Both the position numbers and the translations under genes were made by a program. Below, in pieces: positions 8,198 through 16,009 of a stretch of DNA of 58,873 nt. The stretch is from Nephthysia sp036513515 (lineage in GTDB: Bacteria; Chloroflexota; Dormibacteria; Dormibacterales; Dormibacteraceae): NCBI GenBank assembly GCA_036513515.1, contig DATBYW010000336.1, forward strand, positions 1 to 58,873. Direction: 5' to 3'. The number at the start of each line of letters is the position of its first letter. Within the stretch, counting starts at the first letter, position 1. The notes beneath the pieces are model-generated. The model had not been told where the DNA came from, made no database searches, and saw only the letters and a program-made list of their open reading frames with translations.

Positions 8198-9049
8198 ATG
8201 AGCGAGAACACCCTCCCGCCCCAGCACCAGCCCCGCCAGCCAGGCAGCCAAGCGATGATGGAGCCCCAGCCCGACGTCGGGCGGGGTTACCGGGCCGCCG
8301 GCAAGCTTCTCGGCCGGACGGCGCTGGTGACCGGGGGTGACAGCGGAATCGGGCAGGCCGTCTGCGTCCTCTTCGCCAAGGAGGGCGCGGACGTGAGCGT
8401 GGTCTACCTCGACGAGCACGAGGACGCGGAGGAGACCAGGCGGCTGGTGGAGGCCGAGGGCAGGCGCTGCATCACGATCGCGGGCGACGTCGGCGACGAG
8501 CAGTTCTGCCGAGAGGCCGTCCAGCGCACCGTCTCAGAGTTCGGGCACATCGAGATCCTCGTCAACAATGCAGCAGAGCAGCACGCCGCTCAGAGCATCG
8601 AGGAGATCACCGCCGAGCAGCTGGAGCGCACCTTCCGGACGAACATCTTTGGCTACTTCTTCATGGCCAAGGCGACTCTCCCTCACCTCAAAGGGGGGGC
8701 GGCCATCATCAACACCTCCTCCATCACCGCTTACCAGGGAAATCCAATGCTCCTCGACTACTCCAGCACAAAGGGAGCCATCGTCTCCTTCACCAGGGCC
8801 CTGGCCAACTCTCTGATCGAAAAGGGCATTCGGGTCAACGGCGTCGCGCCGGGCCCCATCTGGACGCCCCTGATCCCTGCCACATTCCCTGAGGACAAGG
8901 TCAAGGAGTTCGGCAAGGACACCCCGATGAAGCGCCCCGGGCACCCGCACGAGGTCGCCACCTGCTACGTCTTCCTTGCCTCGGATGACTCTTCGTACAT
9001 CGCCGGGCAGTTTCTCCACCCCAACGGTGGCCAGCCCGTGGAGAGCTAG
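8198..9049 (+). CDS. SDR-family NAD(P)-dependent oxidoreductase
   Basis: A 283-residue short-chain dehydrogenase of the classical type with the N-terminal extension seen in YhdF/YgaG-like (glucose and ribitol dehydrogenase homologue) proteins. Visible are the cofactor motif VTGGDSGIG, the NNAAEQ strand, the catalytic serine in NTSSITAYQ and the YSSTKGA motif (Tyr, Lys). The C-terminal PNGGQPVES is typical of the group. ATG at 8198 is preceded by AAGAGGT; the upstream start at 8156 is unsupported. Members are often stress-linked; the substrate cannot be read. It stands alone downstream of the divergent sigma gene. Confidence 0.9.
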   Translation: MSENTLPPQHQPRQPGSQAMMEPQPDVGRGYRAAGKLLGRTALVTGGDSGIGQAVCVLFAKEGADVSVVYLDEHEDAEETRRLVEAEGRRCITIAGDVGDEQFCREAVQRTVSEFGHIEILVNNAAEQHAAQSIEEITAEQLERTFRTNIFGYFFMAKATLPHLKGGAAIINTSSITAYQGNPMLLDYSSTKGAIVSFTRALANSLIEKGIRVNGVAPGPIWTPLIPATFPEDKVKEFGKDTPMKRPGHPHEVATCYVFLASDDSSYIAGQFLHPNGGQPVES

Positions 9050-9182
9050 CCGAGGCCGATCTGAACTTGAAACTCGCCAACTCCCCCGTCCCCGCGCTAT
9101 CTTTTAGGCCAAACGGCGCTATAAGGATTTGCGCGTCGGGGGGTAATTTTCATGAGTTGGCTGTGGAGTATTTGGCTCAGGG

Positions 9183-9383
9183 ATGGGCTTTTCGAACATG
9201 GGCGCGCTCGAAATGAGCGCGGAACCAGCCGTGCTGTCGCAGAGGCAGCGATTTCAAAGGCACAGGCGGCGCCGGCATTCGCGCGCGCTCCGCTCGGCGG
9301 TCGTAACCGCGGTATGGGGCGCGCTGGCGCTCTCCCTTCTGATGTTCGCAATGGCGTCCTGCGCATTCGCATTGAGAGGCTAG
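9183..9383 (+). CDS. Small single-TM protein, in frame with the downstream glycosyltransferase
   Basis: A 66-residue frame with an arginine-rich middle (RQRFQRHRRRRHSRALR) followed by one hydrophobic helix (AVVTAVWGALALSLLMFAMA), ending in TAG at 9381-9383. An internal ATG at 9213 is an alternative start. A rival frame at 9152-9409 overlaps it and has a G-run before its ATG but no membrane segment. The notable point is that the next gene continues in exactly the same frame after the TAG. No family recognised; the basic-then-hydrophobic pattern predicts a cytoplasm-in membrane anchor. Confidence 0.45.
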   Translation: MGFSNMGALEMSAEPAVLSQRQRFQRHRRRRHSRALRSAVVTAVWGALALSLLMFAMASCAFALRG

Positions 9384-9389
9384 TCACGG

Positions 9390-9406
9390 GGCTCCGCTCA
9401 GGAGCC
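9390..9406 (+). promoter_or_regulatory. Hairpin over the glycosyltransferase ribosome site, just after an amber codon
   Basis: GGCTCC, GCTCA, GGAGCC is a perfect six-pair hairpin starting six bases after the TAG at 9381-9383. Its 3' arm contains most of the AGGAG (9400-9404) that would serve a start at 9414. It could couple translation of the two frames or favour readthrough; both are inferences. Confidence 0.45.
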
Positions 9407-9413
9407 TGACCCG

Positions 9414-10979
9414 CTGCACGTCCTCCAGATAACCGGCAATTCCGAGCTGGGGGACGTGGAGAAGCATGTGCTGAACCTGACCGCCGCGCTCCGGGCTCGG
9501 GGCGTCGGCGTAGATGTCGTGTGCCCGCGCGAAGGCGCCGCACCCGAGATCCTCGAAAAGGGCGGCGTGCAGCCAGTGGTGGCCGAAATGGGGGCAACCG
9601 GCGAGGGCGACGACCTCGTTCTGAGCTGGGAAGCCGTGCTCACCCTGGCCGACCTCTGCCGCAGACTCAAGGCCGACGTCGTTCACACGCACACCTACTC
9701 CGCCGCGGCCCATGGCGTCCTGGCGGCTCGAGAGGCCGGCGTCCGTGCCGTGGTGCACACCGCACACAGCCTGCGTGTCCGCCCAGCGGAGGTGCTCCTG
9801 GCCCGCCTGGGCGGCTGTCACCTGATCGCCGCCACCGGAGCCAGCGCCAAGCAACTGGTCGGAGCCGGCATAGCACCTCAGCAGGTCACCGTCATCGCCC
9901 ACGGGGTCAGGGGGAGATCCGGAGCCCACGGCCGGGCTGAGCTGCCATACCTCAACGGCCTCGTGGTTGGCTGCGCGACGCGGTTGGTCCCGGCCGCGGG
10001 ACTGGATCTGCTCCTGCGGGCGGCTGCGGGTTGGCGGCACCAGCTACCCGCCTTCACCCTGCTGCTGGCGGGAGACGGCCCGGCGGCGGCCGAGCTGCGA
10101 CGGCTCACCGCTGATCTGGGCCTTCAGTCCAGGACCGTGTTCGCGCGCAACAGCGACGACCCGGCCGCGCTCCTGAGTCTGATGGACGTCGTTGTGCTCC
10201 CAGCTCGGGAGGAGGCCGCTCATGCGGCCTGCCTGGAGGCAATGCTGGCGGGCAGGCCGGTGGTGGCCACGCGCGTCGGCGGCCTCGAAGAGCTGCTCGA
10301 GCCGGGAAGCGAAGGCATGCTGGTCCCCGCCGACGACCCAGATGCCATCGCCGAAGCGGTCCTCACGTTCGCCCACGATTCCGCGCTGCGACAGCGCCTC
10401 GGAGCGGCCGGGCGGAGCCGAGCCCTGTCCGAATTCACGCCGGAGCGGTTGGCGGAACGGACACAGCGCCTCTACCGGCAGCTCGTGGAAGCACAGGGGG
10501 TCTTCGCCGCCCCCAACGTGCGAGGGGTTCGGTTCGACCTCTCAGCTGGCCGTTCGAGCCGCCCGGCGCCCGGCCTCCGCCACCCGGTCGTAGGTCCGGC
10601 TGATCTCCAGGGCCATCCGCTCGACGGTGAAGAAGTCACGCAGCCGCCGGCGCCCCTGCCTGCCAAAGCGCAGGCGCTCGGCCGGATGCGCGTCCAGCCA
10701 GGCGATCGCCTCACCCAGCCCAGCCGGGTCTCCGGGCTCGGCGAGGAAACCGGTCATTCCGTCCTGCACCTCCAGGCCCACCGCCCCGACCCGAGTGGCC
10801 ACGACCGGAAGCTCATGACCCATGGCCTCGAGCACGACCAGCGGCATCCCCTCGCTGCGCGAGCTGAGGAGCAGGACGTCGATCGCGCCGTAGAACCTGG
10901 CGGCTTGCGCGACGAACCCCCCGATGCGGACATGGGGCTCGAGCCCAAGCCGGCTGACCGCCTCCCGCACCTCCCCTGA
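9414..10979 (+). CDS. GT4-family glycosyltransferase with anomalous start and overrun C-terminus
   Basis: This is a GT-B retaining glycosyltransferase. The first strand and glycine loop (LHVLQITGNSELGDVEKH) start at codon 9414. Then come DVVHTHTYSAAAHG, the C-domain strand LLLAGDGP and the EX7E motif in REEAAHAACLEAM. No ATG, GTG or TTG precedes the first strand after the TAG at 9381; the first canonical start, GTG 9456, would delete strand one. CTG at 9414 with AGGAG nine bases upstream is the best guess. Homology ends near 10530. The remaining roughly 150 residues are antisense to the next gene and look like a lost stop. Its acceptor is unknown. Confidence 0.75.
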   Translation: MHVLQITGNSELGDVEKHVLNLTAALRARGVGVDVVCPREGAAPEILEKGGVQPVVAEMGATGEGDDLVLSWEAVLTLADLCRRLKADVVHTHTYSAAAHGVLAAREAGVRAVVHTAHSLRVRPAEVLLARLGGCHLIAATGASAKQLVGAGIAPQQVTVIAHGVRGRSGAHGRAELPYLNGLVVGCATRLVPAAGLDLLLRAAAGWRHQLPAFTLLLAGDGPAAAELRRLTADLGLQSRTVFARNSDDPAALLSLMDVVVLPAREEAAHAACLEAMLAGRPVVATRVGGLEELLEPGSEGMLVPADDPDAIAEAVLTFAHDSALRQRLGAAGRSRALSEFTPERLAERTQRLYRQLVEAQGVFAAPNVRGVRFDLSAGRSSRPAPGLRHPVVGPADLQGHPLDGEEVTQPPAPLPAKAQALGRMRVQPGDRLTQPSRVSGLGEETGHSVLHLQAHRPDPSGHDRKLMTHGLEHDQRHPLAARAEEQDVDRAVEPGGLRDEPPDADMGLEPKPADRLPHLP

Positions 10980-11708
10980 CAGAGGACCTTCCCCCCGCAG
11001 CTCGAGACTCGCGCGGGATCCGAGGGCGTGAGCCTGGGCCAGGGACTCGACCGCCAGTACGGGATCCTTGTCGCGGTCCAGCCGGCCCAGGAATCCGACC
11101 CTGAGCGGATCGCCGGCCTGGCGTCTGACCGGCCGCCGGGGAACGGGGACGCCGTTGGGAATGAACTCGACGCGCGAGGGCGGGAACCCTTGTTCCAGCA
11201 GGGCGTCCTCGATCTGGGGCGACACCGCCAGGTGGCAGGACGCTCCTCGGAGCACCGCCCGCATGAGCCTTCGATCCGCCGGCCGCTGCCAGGTCCCGGC
11301 GCTGTGGTGGGTCACCACAATGGGGATCCCCAGCTTGGCGGCCGCCCGCCCGCCCGCGATGGAGCTGGCGTACAGGTGGGCATGGAGGACACTGGGCTTG
11401 ATCCGCGCTGCGTAGCTCTCCACCACCGCGTCCAGGCGGCTGTCCTCCCGCCGCGCCACCCTCCCGGCCAGCGCCCGCACCACCACCACACTCGGATCTA
11501 GGTCGAGGGCCCGCTCTCCGGTGTGCAGGACGTGGACCTGGTGGCCGGCCTCCACAAGCTCCCGGGCCAGCAGGGCAAGGTGGCGCTGCGCTCCTCCGAC
11601 CTCGAGGTGGTCGATGAGCATCAGCACCCGGTGCCGCCGCGCGGGCGCAATGGGTCTTGAACCCAGCGCGGCGCCGAGCGTCACCGGGGGACTCATGTTG
11701 TTGGACAT
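10542..11708 (-). CDS. GT4-family glycosyltransferase
   Basis: About 388 residues of a complete GT-B glycosyltransferase. The N-domain glycine motif is LIDHLEVGGAQRHL, followed by VLHAHLYASSIAG, FIPNGVPVP at the interdomain hinge, VGFLGRLDRDKD opening the C-domain, and EX7E in SEGMPLVVLEAM. Starts at 11735, 11708 and 11696 are all possible and none has a good ribosome site. It converges on the other GT4 gene, whose open frame runs 438 bases antisense into this one. With no polymer or O-antigen genes nearby, the target glycan is unknown. Confidence 0.87.
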   Translation of the reverse strand: MSNNMSPPVTLGAALGSRPIAPARRHRVLMLIDHLEVGGAQRHLALLARELVEAGHQVHVLHTGERALDLDPSVVVVRALAGRVARREDSRLDAVVESYAARIKPSVLHAHLYASSIAGGRAAAKLGIPIVVTHHSAGTWQRPADRRLMRAVLRGASCHLAVSPQIEDALLEQGFPPSRVEFIPNGVPVPRRPVRRQAGDPLRVGFLGRLDRDKDPVLAVESLAQAHALGSRASLELRGEGPLSGEVREAVSRLGLEPHVRIGGFVAQAARFYGAIDVLLLSSRSEGMPLVVLEAMGHELPVVATRVGAVGLEVQDGMTGFLAEPGDPAGLGEAIAWLDAHPAERLRFGRQGRRRLRDFFTVERMALEISRTYDRVAEAGRRAARTAS

Positions 11709-11807
11709 CGTTGTAACCAGAGAAGCAAAAGCCACTCCCGCCTGTCATATCCCAAACTGGAAGCGGCTTTCCTCTCGCGCAAGGCTTGGGCGCCTCACGC
11801 CGCTTGC

Positions 11808-12227
11808 TCAGCGGTTGGGGTCGGCGGCGCTTATGTCGGCCAGGGCCGAGTCGGGAGCGCGCTCGACGGCCAGGTCGCCCAGGGAGACGATGCCCACCGG
11901 CCGGCCCTCTTCAACGACCGGAAGCCTTCGTATCGATTCACGCTTCATCAACTCGACCGCCTCGTCCACAGTGGCCTCCGGCGAGATGGTGGTCAGATCC
12001 TTGCTCGCGATCTGGGCCAGCACCGTGCTGTTGGGGTCCATGCCCTCGGCAACCGCCCGCACCGTGATGTCGCGGTCCGTGACGATGCCCGTGACCTGGT
12101 CGTCGTTGAGGAGGACGACGTCACCGACGTCGTGGTTGCGCATCGCTGCCGCCGCCTCGACCAACGTGGTGCCCTCCTGGAGTGCCAGCGGCTTGGCCGT
12201 CATAACCTCCCTAACGGTCTGTGGCAT
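11808..12227 (-). CDS. CBS-domain protein (internal start within a longer open frame)
   Basis: A 139-residue protein made of two CBS motifs (VREVMTAKPLALQEGTTLVE and TISPEATVDEAVELMKRESI), ending LADISAADPNR. Paired CBS domains form a Bateman module that binds adenosyl nucleotides. ATG at 12227 has a full AAGGAGG site five bases upstream and a TATAAT box at 12300-12295 on the same strand, so it is probably expressed alone. The same frame is also open without a stop back through the kinase-phosphatase gene, so a long fusion may be made too. A stress or energy-sensing role is typical but inferred. Confidence 0.8.
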   Translation of the reverse strand: MPQTVREVMTAKPLALQEGTTLVEAAAAMRNHDVGDVVLLNDDQVTGIVTDRDITVRAVAEGMDPNSTVLAQIASKDLTTISPEATVDEAVELMKRESIRRLPVVEEGRPVGIVSLGDLAVERAPDSALADISAADPNR

Positions 12228-13595
12228 ATAAGCCTCCTTGTCGCTCATCTCCCGACTCAAGCCTGGAAAGATGTCAGGTTGGATATCAGACTTAATTATA
12301 GGGACAGCTGATGAGCCGGCCACTCCGGCGGCCGCCCCGGCCGCCCTCTGATGAGGCTTCGCCGCGTCCACGGAAACCAGCTCGAGCTCGGGATAGCGGA
12401 GAGCGGTAAGGCGGCCGCCGAAGACACAACCAGTGTCGATGTCGATCGTCCGGCCGCGCCAGGACGGCTGCTCCACAGGCGTGTGGCCGAACACCACCAG
12501 TGCCCGCCCCCGGTAAGTCCTGGCCCACTCCGGGTCGGACGGCCGCCCGGGATGGTTCGTCTTCGCCGCCTCTTCGCCCAGGAGCGCGAAGCGACGGATT
12601 CGCGGGGAGTCGCGGCTTTGCATGGCGCCCTTGATGCCGGCGTGTGCCACCACCAGCGCGCCACGCTCGAGCACATAGTGACTTGGGAGTCCCTCCAGAA
12701 ACGCGGCAACTCGGGCCGCAAGGTCGGGATCCTTGCCGAACTCATCGAGTGCAGCCACCAGATCGTGGCCGGGCTCCGGCGCGCCACCTGTGAGTGCAAG
12801 GCGCAGTGCTTCGTCATGGTCGCCGCGGACGCATAGAGCGCACTTCGCCTCCGTCATCGCCATGACCCGGCGCAGGACCCCCGGGGTGTCCGGCCCGAGG
12901 CCGGCAAGGTCGCCCACGAAAACTGCTCTCCGGCCGCCGGGATGGCTCCAGGCGCCAGACCCGTGTTCGCCTCCGGGCCGCTGCACGTAGCCCATCGCGC
13001 CCAGCAGCCGGTCGAGCTCCTCGCTGCAGCCGTGAACATCTCCGATGACGTCGAACGGCCCCCGCTCCCCACGCCGGTTCACGGCCAGTGGTACGCGCAC
13101 GAAAGTGGCTTCTTCGATCGCCGCGGCGTTCAGGAGGTGGACCTGGGCGAAGCCCTCGCGGGACAGGCCCTCGAGGGAGCGCCGGATCTGCTCGGCCTGG
13201 GCGTGGATTGCTCGGCGCCCCACCCTCCTTCCGGTCCGGCCCGCGTCGCGCGCCACGCAGACCTCCTCGGGCAGATCCAGCACCAGCGCGACAGCGGCGC
13301 AGTCTTCTTCCTGTGCCAGCTCGAGCAGAGGCCGGCGATCCGCCGGCCGTGCGTTGACCGCGTCGACCACCGTGAGGCGGCGGCGGCGAAGGCGCAGGCG
13401 GGCTATGAGGTGGAGGATCTCGAAGGCCGGCGCCGTCGCCGACTGGTCGCTTTCGTCGTCCGCCACCAACGCACGGCAGGCGTCGGACGAGACCACCTCC
13501 GTGGCCTTGAAGTGGCCCCTGGCGAAGGTGCTTTTGCCGGCGCCCGCCGGGCCGACGAGGACGACCAGGGCCTGCTCCGGAAGCGCGATTTTCAT
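11808..13595 (-). CDS. PNKP-like polynucleotide kinase-phosphatase, open frame continuous with CBS domains
   Basis: The 595-codon frame starts with an AAA/PNK-type kinase (P-loop VGPAGAGKSTFA, then VVSSDACRALVADD). A calcineurin-like phosphatase follows with DVIGDVHGCSEELDRLL, VFVGDLAGLGPD, VRGDHDEAL, VVAHAGI and VVFGHTPV, and a TGCVFGGRLTALRYPE ending. This matches the kinase-phosphatase half of bacterial Pnkp RNA-repair enzymes without the ligase. Compared with the usual GDxxDRGP and GNHD motifs, two PPP-type residues and the metal-ligand Asn differ. After about residue 410 a linker leads without a stop into the CBS protein. The start at 13595 is chosen because it sits one strand before the P-loop. 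Confidence 0.82.
   Translation of the reverse strand: MKIALPEQALVVLVGPAGAGKSTFARGHFKATEVVSSDACRALVADDESDQSATAPAFEILHLIARLRLRRRRLTVVDAVNARPADRRPLLELAQEEDCAAVALVLDLPEEVCVARDAGRTGRRVGRRAIHAQAEQIRRSLEGLSREGFAQVHLLNAAAIEEATFVRVPLAVNRRGERGPFDVIGDVHGCSEELDRLLGAMGYVQRPGGEHGSGAWSHPGGRRAVFVGDLAGLGPDTPGVLRRVMAMTEAKCALCVRGDHDEALRLALTGGAPEPGHDLVAALDEFGKDPDLAARVAAFLEGLPSHYVLERGALVVAHAGIKGAMQSRDSPRIRRFALLGEEAAKTNHPGRPSDPEWARTYRGRALVVFGHTPVEQPSWRGRTIDIDTGCVFGGRLTALRYPELELVSVDAAKPHQRAAGAAAGVAGSSAVPIIKSDIQPDIFPGLSREMSDKEAYMPQTVREVMTAKPLALQEGTTLVEAAAAMRNHDVGDVVLLNDDQVTGIVTDRDITVRAVAEGMDPNSTVLAQIASKDLTTISPEATVDEAVELMKRESIRRLPVVEEGRPVGIVSLGDLAVERAPDSALADISAADPNR
12295..12300 (-). promoter_or_regulatory. Candidate -10 box for the CBS gene, inside the fused frame
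   Basis: The minus strand reads TATAAT followed by an AT-rich stretch, unusual in this GC-rich window. It lies 68 bases upstream of the CBS start at 12227. No good -35 is seen at 17 bases. Confidence 0.4.
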
Positions 13596-13670
13596 GGCCT
13601 GAGGGGGGCTGCAAAAGGATCTGGTCTTCGACCGAAACCTTCCTTCACCTGGCGCGTTGACTCCTGAGCG

Positions 13671-13934
13671 ATGACCGTAACCCAGTGGTTGGAAGCCAAT
13701 CGACACCGCCTCCAGGGTGAGCCGGAGGAGTGGGTCACCCAGCGCGTGGCCGTGCTCGAGATTCCCGGCCGCACGCTGACGGTGGGCCCCGAGTTGAGCC
13801 CTCCGGAAGGCCACGAACCGGTGCTGAACTCCTGCGTCGTCGAGCTGGGTGTGGAGGAAGGCAAGCCCGTGCTGACCCGGGTCACAGAGGATCCTCCGCA
13901 GGTCGAGCCTGAGGCCCGCAGGCTCATCGCCTGA
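13671..13934 (+). CDS. Hypothetical small acidic protein
   Basis: An 87-residue frame divergent from the kinase-phosphatase gene. It has even amino-acid composition (WLEANRHRLQGEPEEWVTQR, then VAVLEIPGRTLTVGPEL) and reads like a real beta-rich cytoplasmic protein rather than a shadow. The ATG has GAG-rich sequence before it but no strong ribosome site. A long minus-strand frame covers the same DNA but has no family features. No family recognised. Confidence 0.5.
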   Translation: MTVTQWLEANRHRLQGEPEEWVTQRVAVLEIPGRTLTVGPELSPPEGHEPVLNSCVVELGVEEGKPVLTRVTEDPPQVEPEARRLIA

Positions 13935-14326
13935 GGCCGGCGCGGCGAAAGCCGGGATGCCAGGCCGCGACCCCCGTAGCCCTCACTCCCACCCTCGCTT
14001 GGCGACCAGGCTCTGTTTGGCGTATTTCTGGACCGTCTTCCACTTCCGGCGCTCTTCGGCTGCAGCCGAGCGTTGGGTCGCCGAGCCCTGCCAGGCTCTC
14101 GGCGAAATGACCATCCTAGCCAAGCTCGTAGAGCGCGGCCATGTGGTCCGAATCCAAAGTGGGTCATATCTCCGCAAGGTGAGAAACAGCGGCAGATGGT
14201 GAATGGCCGCCGCCGCGGAGGGATGCGCGCGAAAATCGGGCTCCGTCCTTCCCGGCGGCGGGCCCGACCAGTGAGGTAGGTTGGACCGGATTTGAGGACG
14301 CTCGCCTGCTGGACAATTGAGCCCAC
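13935..14326. other. Intergenic gap, possible tiny minus-strand ORF
   Basis: About 390 bases. The only hint of coding is a minus-strand frame 14114-13983 of 43 residues ending EERRKWKTVQKYAKQSLV and a short tail. It is lysine-rich and plausible as a peptide or gene-end remnant, but has no ribosome site. Otherwise nothing is recognised. Confidence 0.3.
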
Positions 14327-14878
14327 GTGAACAAAACACGGTTCGCGGTCCTCGGGCTCTTGAGCATCAGGCCGATGTCGGGTTACGACCTGAAGCAGAC
14401 GATCGAGGCGAGCACCCGAAATTTCTGGAACGAGAGCTACGGCCAGATCTACCCCGTCCTGCGGGAGCTCACCTCGAGCGGGCTCACGACACGGGAAGAG
14501 GATCGCCGCGACGGTGGGCGGGCACGCCATATCTACACAGTCACAGGACCCGGCCTCCAGGAGCTCCAGAGCTGGCTGCTGGAGCCGGTGGAGCGGCAGC
14601 AGGTCCGCAACGAGCTGCTCTTGAAGCTCTTCTTCGGGGCTCAGGCCCCCATCGAAGTCAGCATCGGGCACGTGGAAGGATTTCGGGCCCGCCAGGAGCG
14701 GGCTCTTCGCCGCTACGAGGAGACCGAGGCGACCATGAACCTGCGTGAGCGCCCCGACGACCCCAACCGGCAGCACTGGCTCATCACCCTCAGCTATGGG
14801 CGGCACCAGGCGGAGGCTGCGATCGCGTGGAGCGATGAGACTCTGGCGACCCTCCGCGAGCTCGCGGGCACCACCTGA
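14327..14878 (+). CDS. PadR-family transcriptional regulator
   Basis: A 183-residue PadR/AphA-type regulator starting at GTG. The winged helix is clear (RFAVLGLLSIRPMSGYDLKQ, YPVLRELTSSGL and the IYTVTGPGLQEL wing), followed by a helical domain (FRARQERALRRYEETEATM) used for dimerisation and ligand response. It is unrelated in position to the first PadR gene. Its neighbours are the convergent sortase and an empty stretch upstream, so its regulon is not evident; autoregulation is likely for the family. Confidence 0.9.
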   Translation: MNKTRFAVLGLLSIRPMSGYDLKQTIEASTRNFWNESYGQIYPVLRELTSSGLTTREEDRRDGGRARHIYTVTGPGLQELQSWLLEPVERQQVRNELLLKLFFGAQAPIEVSIGHVEGFRARQERALRRYEETEATMNLRERPDDPNRQHWLITLSYGRHQAEAAIAWSDETLATLRELAGTT

Positions 14879-14911
14879 CGCGGGCCCTGGAACGGCTGCC
14901 CCGGGGGCCGG

Positions 14912-15736
14912 TCAGCCTCCGCCGCCGTCGGCGGGGCTGGCCACCGGCGTAACCAGCGAAGCCCGAACTACGAGCCGCTGCTGGTAGGTCCCTCGCTGGC
15001 GGTCCCAGGCGCCGTAGCACGTAATGAGGGTCAGCGACGGCGGGCCTGACCTCGTGAAGAGGGCGTCCGTGGGCCCGTCGTACGGCATTACAGACGTGGC
15101 CTGGACGGCGAACCTGGCCTGCGAGCCGTCCGCGCGAACGATGGTCAGTTCATCGCCTTGCCTTACCCGGCCGAGCTTCCAGAACACCGCCGGTCCGCTC
15201 GTCCAGTCGAGGTGCCCGTCGATCACCGCATTGCCCACGTCCCCAGGCGTCACGCCCGGGCTGTACCAGCCCACGTTCTCCGGACGCGACGGGGTCGCCA
15301 TGCGGCCCTTGGCGTCGAGGCCAAGCGACTCCACCGGCGCGTTGACGCCAATCGCGGGCACCAAGAGGCGCTGCGGCGCGACCGCCGGCGCCACGATCGC
15401 CTGAGCCGCGGCCAGAGTGTCTCCCGAGGTTGTGCGTGGCACCGCCGCGATGGTGCCCTTCGGCGAGCTGATCGCTACGGGACCGTTCGGCGCGTGGCCG
15501 GCCTCCCCCCCGCCGCCGACCCGGCTCAGGCTGGAAAGGACAGGCAGCGACCGCCCCGCCAAGGCGACCGTTGTGCCGGCAATCAGCGCCGCCAAGATCA
15601 GCAACAGGCCGACCGTGCGTCCGAGACGGCGTCCTCTGACCGGGCCGGCCCCCTCCAGCGCCCTCACCGAATCCAGGCTAGCAAGTTCTTGACACTCCAC
15701 CAGGGCATCTCTACTATCTCGCAGATAGTTTGTCAT
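14912..15736 (-). CDS. Class F sortase
   Basis: A 274-residue membrane-anchored transpeptidase. A cytoplasmic N-terminus is followed by one membrane helix (VGLLLILAALIAGTTVALA), a Pro/Gly/Ala-rich linker and the sortase barrel. The barrel shows catalytic His in VIDGHLDW, Cys in LTLITCYGAW and Arg in RLVVRASL. The TLITC form and the short barrel fit class F, common in Actinomycetota and Chloroflexota. It should attach surface proteins to the envelope. I see no protein with an LPxTG-type tail in this window, so substrates are elsewhere. Confidence 0.9.
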   Translation of the reverse strand: MTNYLRDSRDALVECQELASLDSVRALEGAGPVRGRRLGRTVGLLLILAALIAGTTVALAGRSLPVLSSLSRVGGGGEAGHAPNGPVAISSPKGTIAAVPRTTSGDTLAAAQAIVAPAVAPQRLLVPAIGVNAPVESLGLDAKGRMATPSRPENVGWYSPGVTPGDVGNAVIDGHLDWTSGPAVFWKLGRVRQGDELTIVRADGSQARFAVQATSVMPYDGPTDALFTRSGPPSLTLITCYGAWDRQRGTYQQRLVVRASLVTPVASPADGGGG

Positions 15737-16009
15737 GACCTGGAGGCCCCACTTCTAGCAGGACACTAGGACCCACTGACCTGCTCGCCCCGGGCTCAAG
15801 CTGAGTCGCCGAGAGGTCGAAGAAAGGGTGCCTGCGCACCCCTGCGCCCTCTTCTGCCCAGAGACCACGCTGGTAGACTTCCGGCGCCAAACCGCCGGTC
15901 TTGGGGGGTGTGTGCCTGCAGCCCGCTGAGGGCTAAAAAACATTTGACTACCGTCGTTCGGAATTGAATAACCGCGCATAGAAGACAGAAAGGAAGGAGG
16001 GAGACGACG
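15737..16009. other. Intergenic region upstream of the solute-binding protein
   Basis: About 270 bases between divergent genes. It contains AGGACACTAG at 15760-15769 (see the motif finding) and a small AGCCC/GGGCT hairpin near 15919-15933 followed by an A-run, not a T-run. The region before the leader ORF is AT-richer and probably holds the promoter. No riboswitch class recognised. Confidence 0.4.

Noticed and set aside
9152..9409. Rival ORF of 85 codons overlapping the small membrane ORF
   Set aside because: It has a G-run before its ATG but no membrane segment, no family-like composition and no frame link to the glycosyltransferase. Not fully excluded.
13592..14806. Long minus-strand frame of about 400 codons across the second PadR gene
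   Set aside because: It is antisense to a clear PadR gene and the 87-residue ORF, has no family motif and a shadow-like Arg/Pro/Ser composition.
15919..15938. AGCCC/GGGCT hairpin next to an A-run upstream of the solute-binding gene
   Set aside because: In either orientation the run of T does not follow the stem, so it is not an intrinsic terminator.
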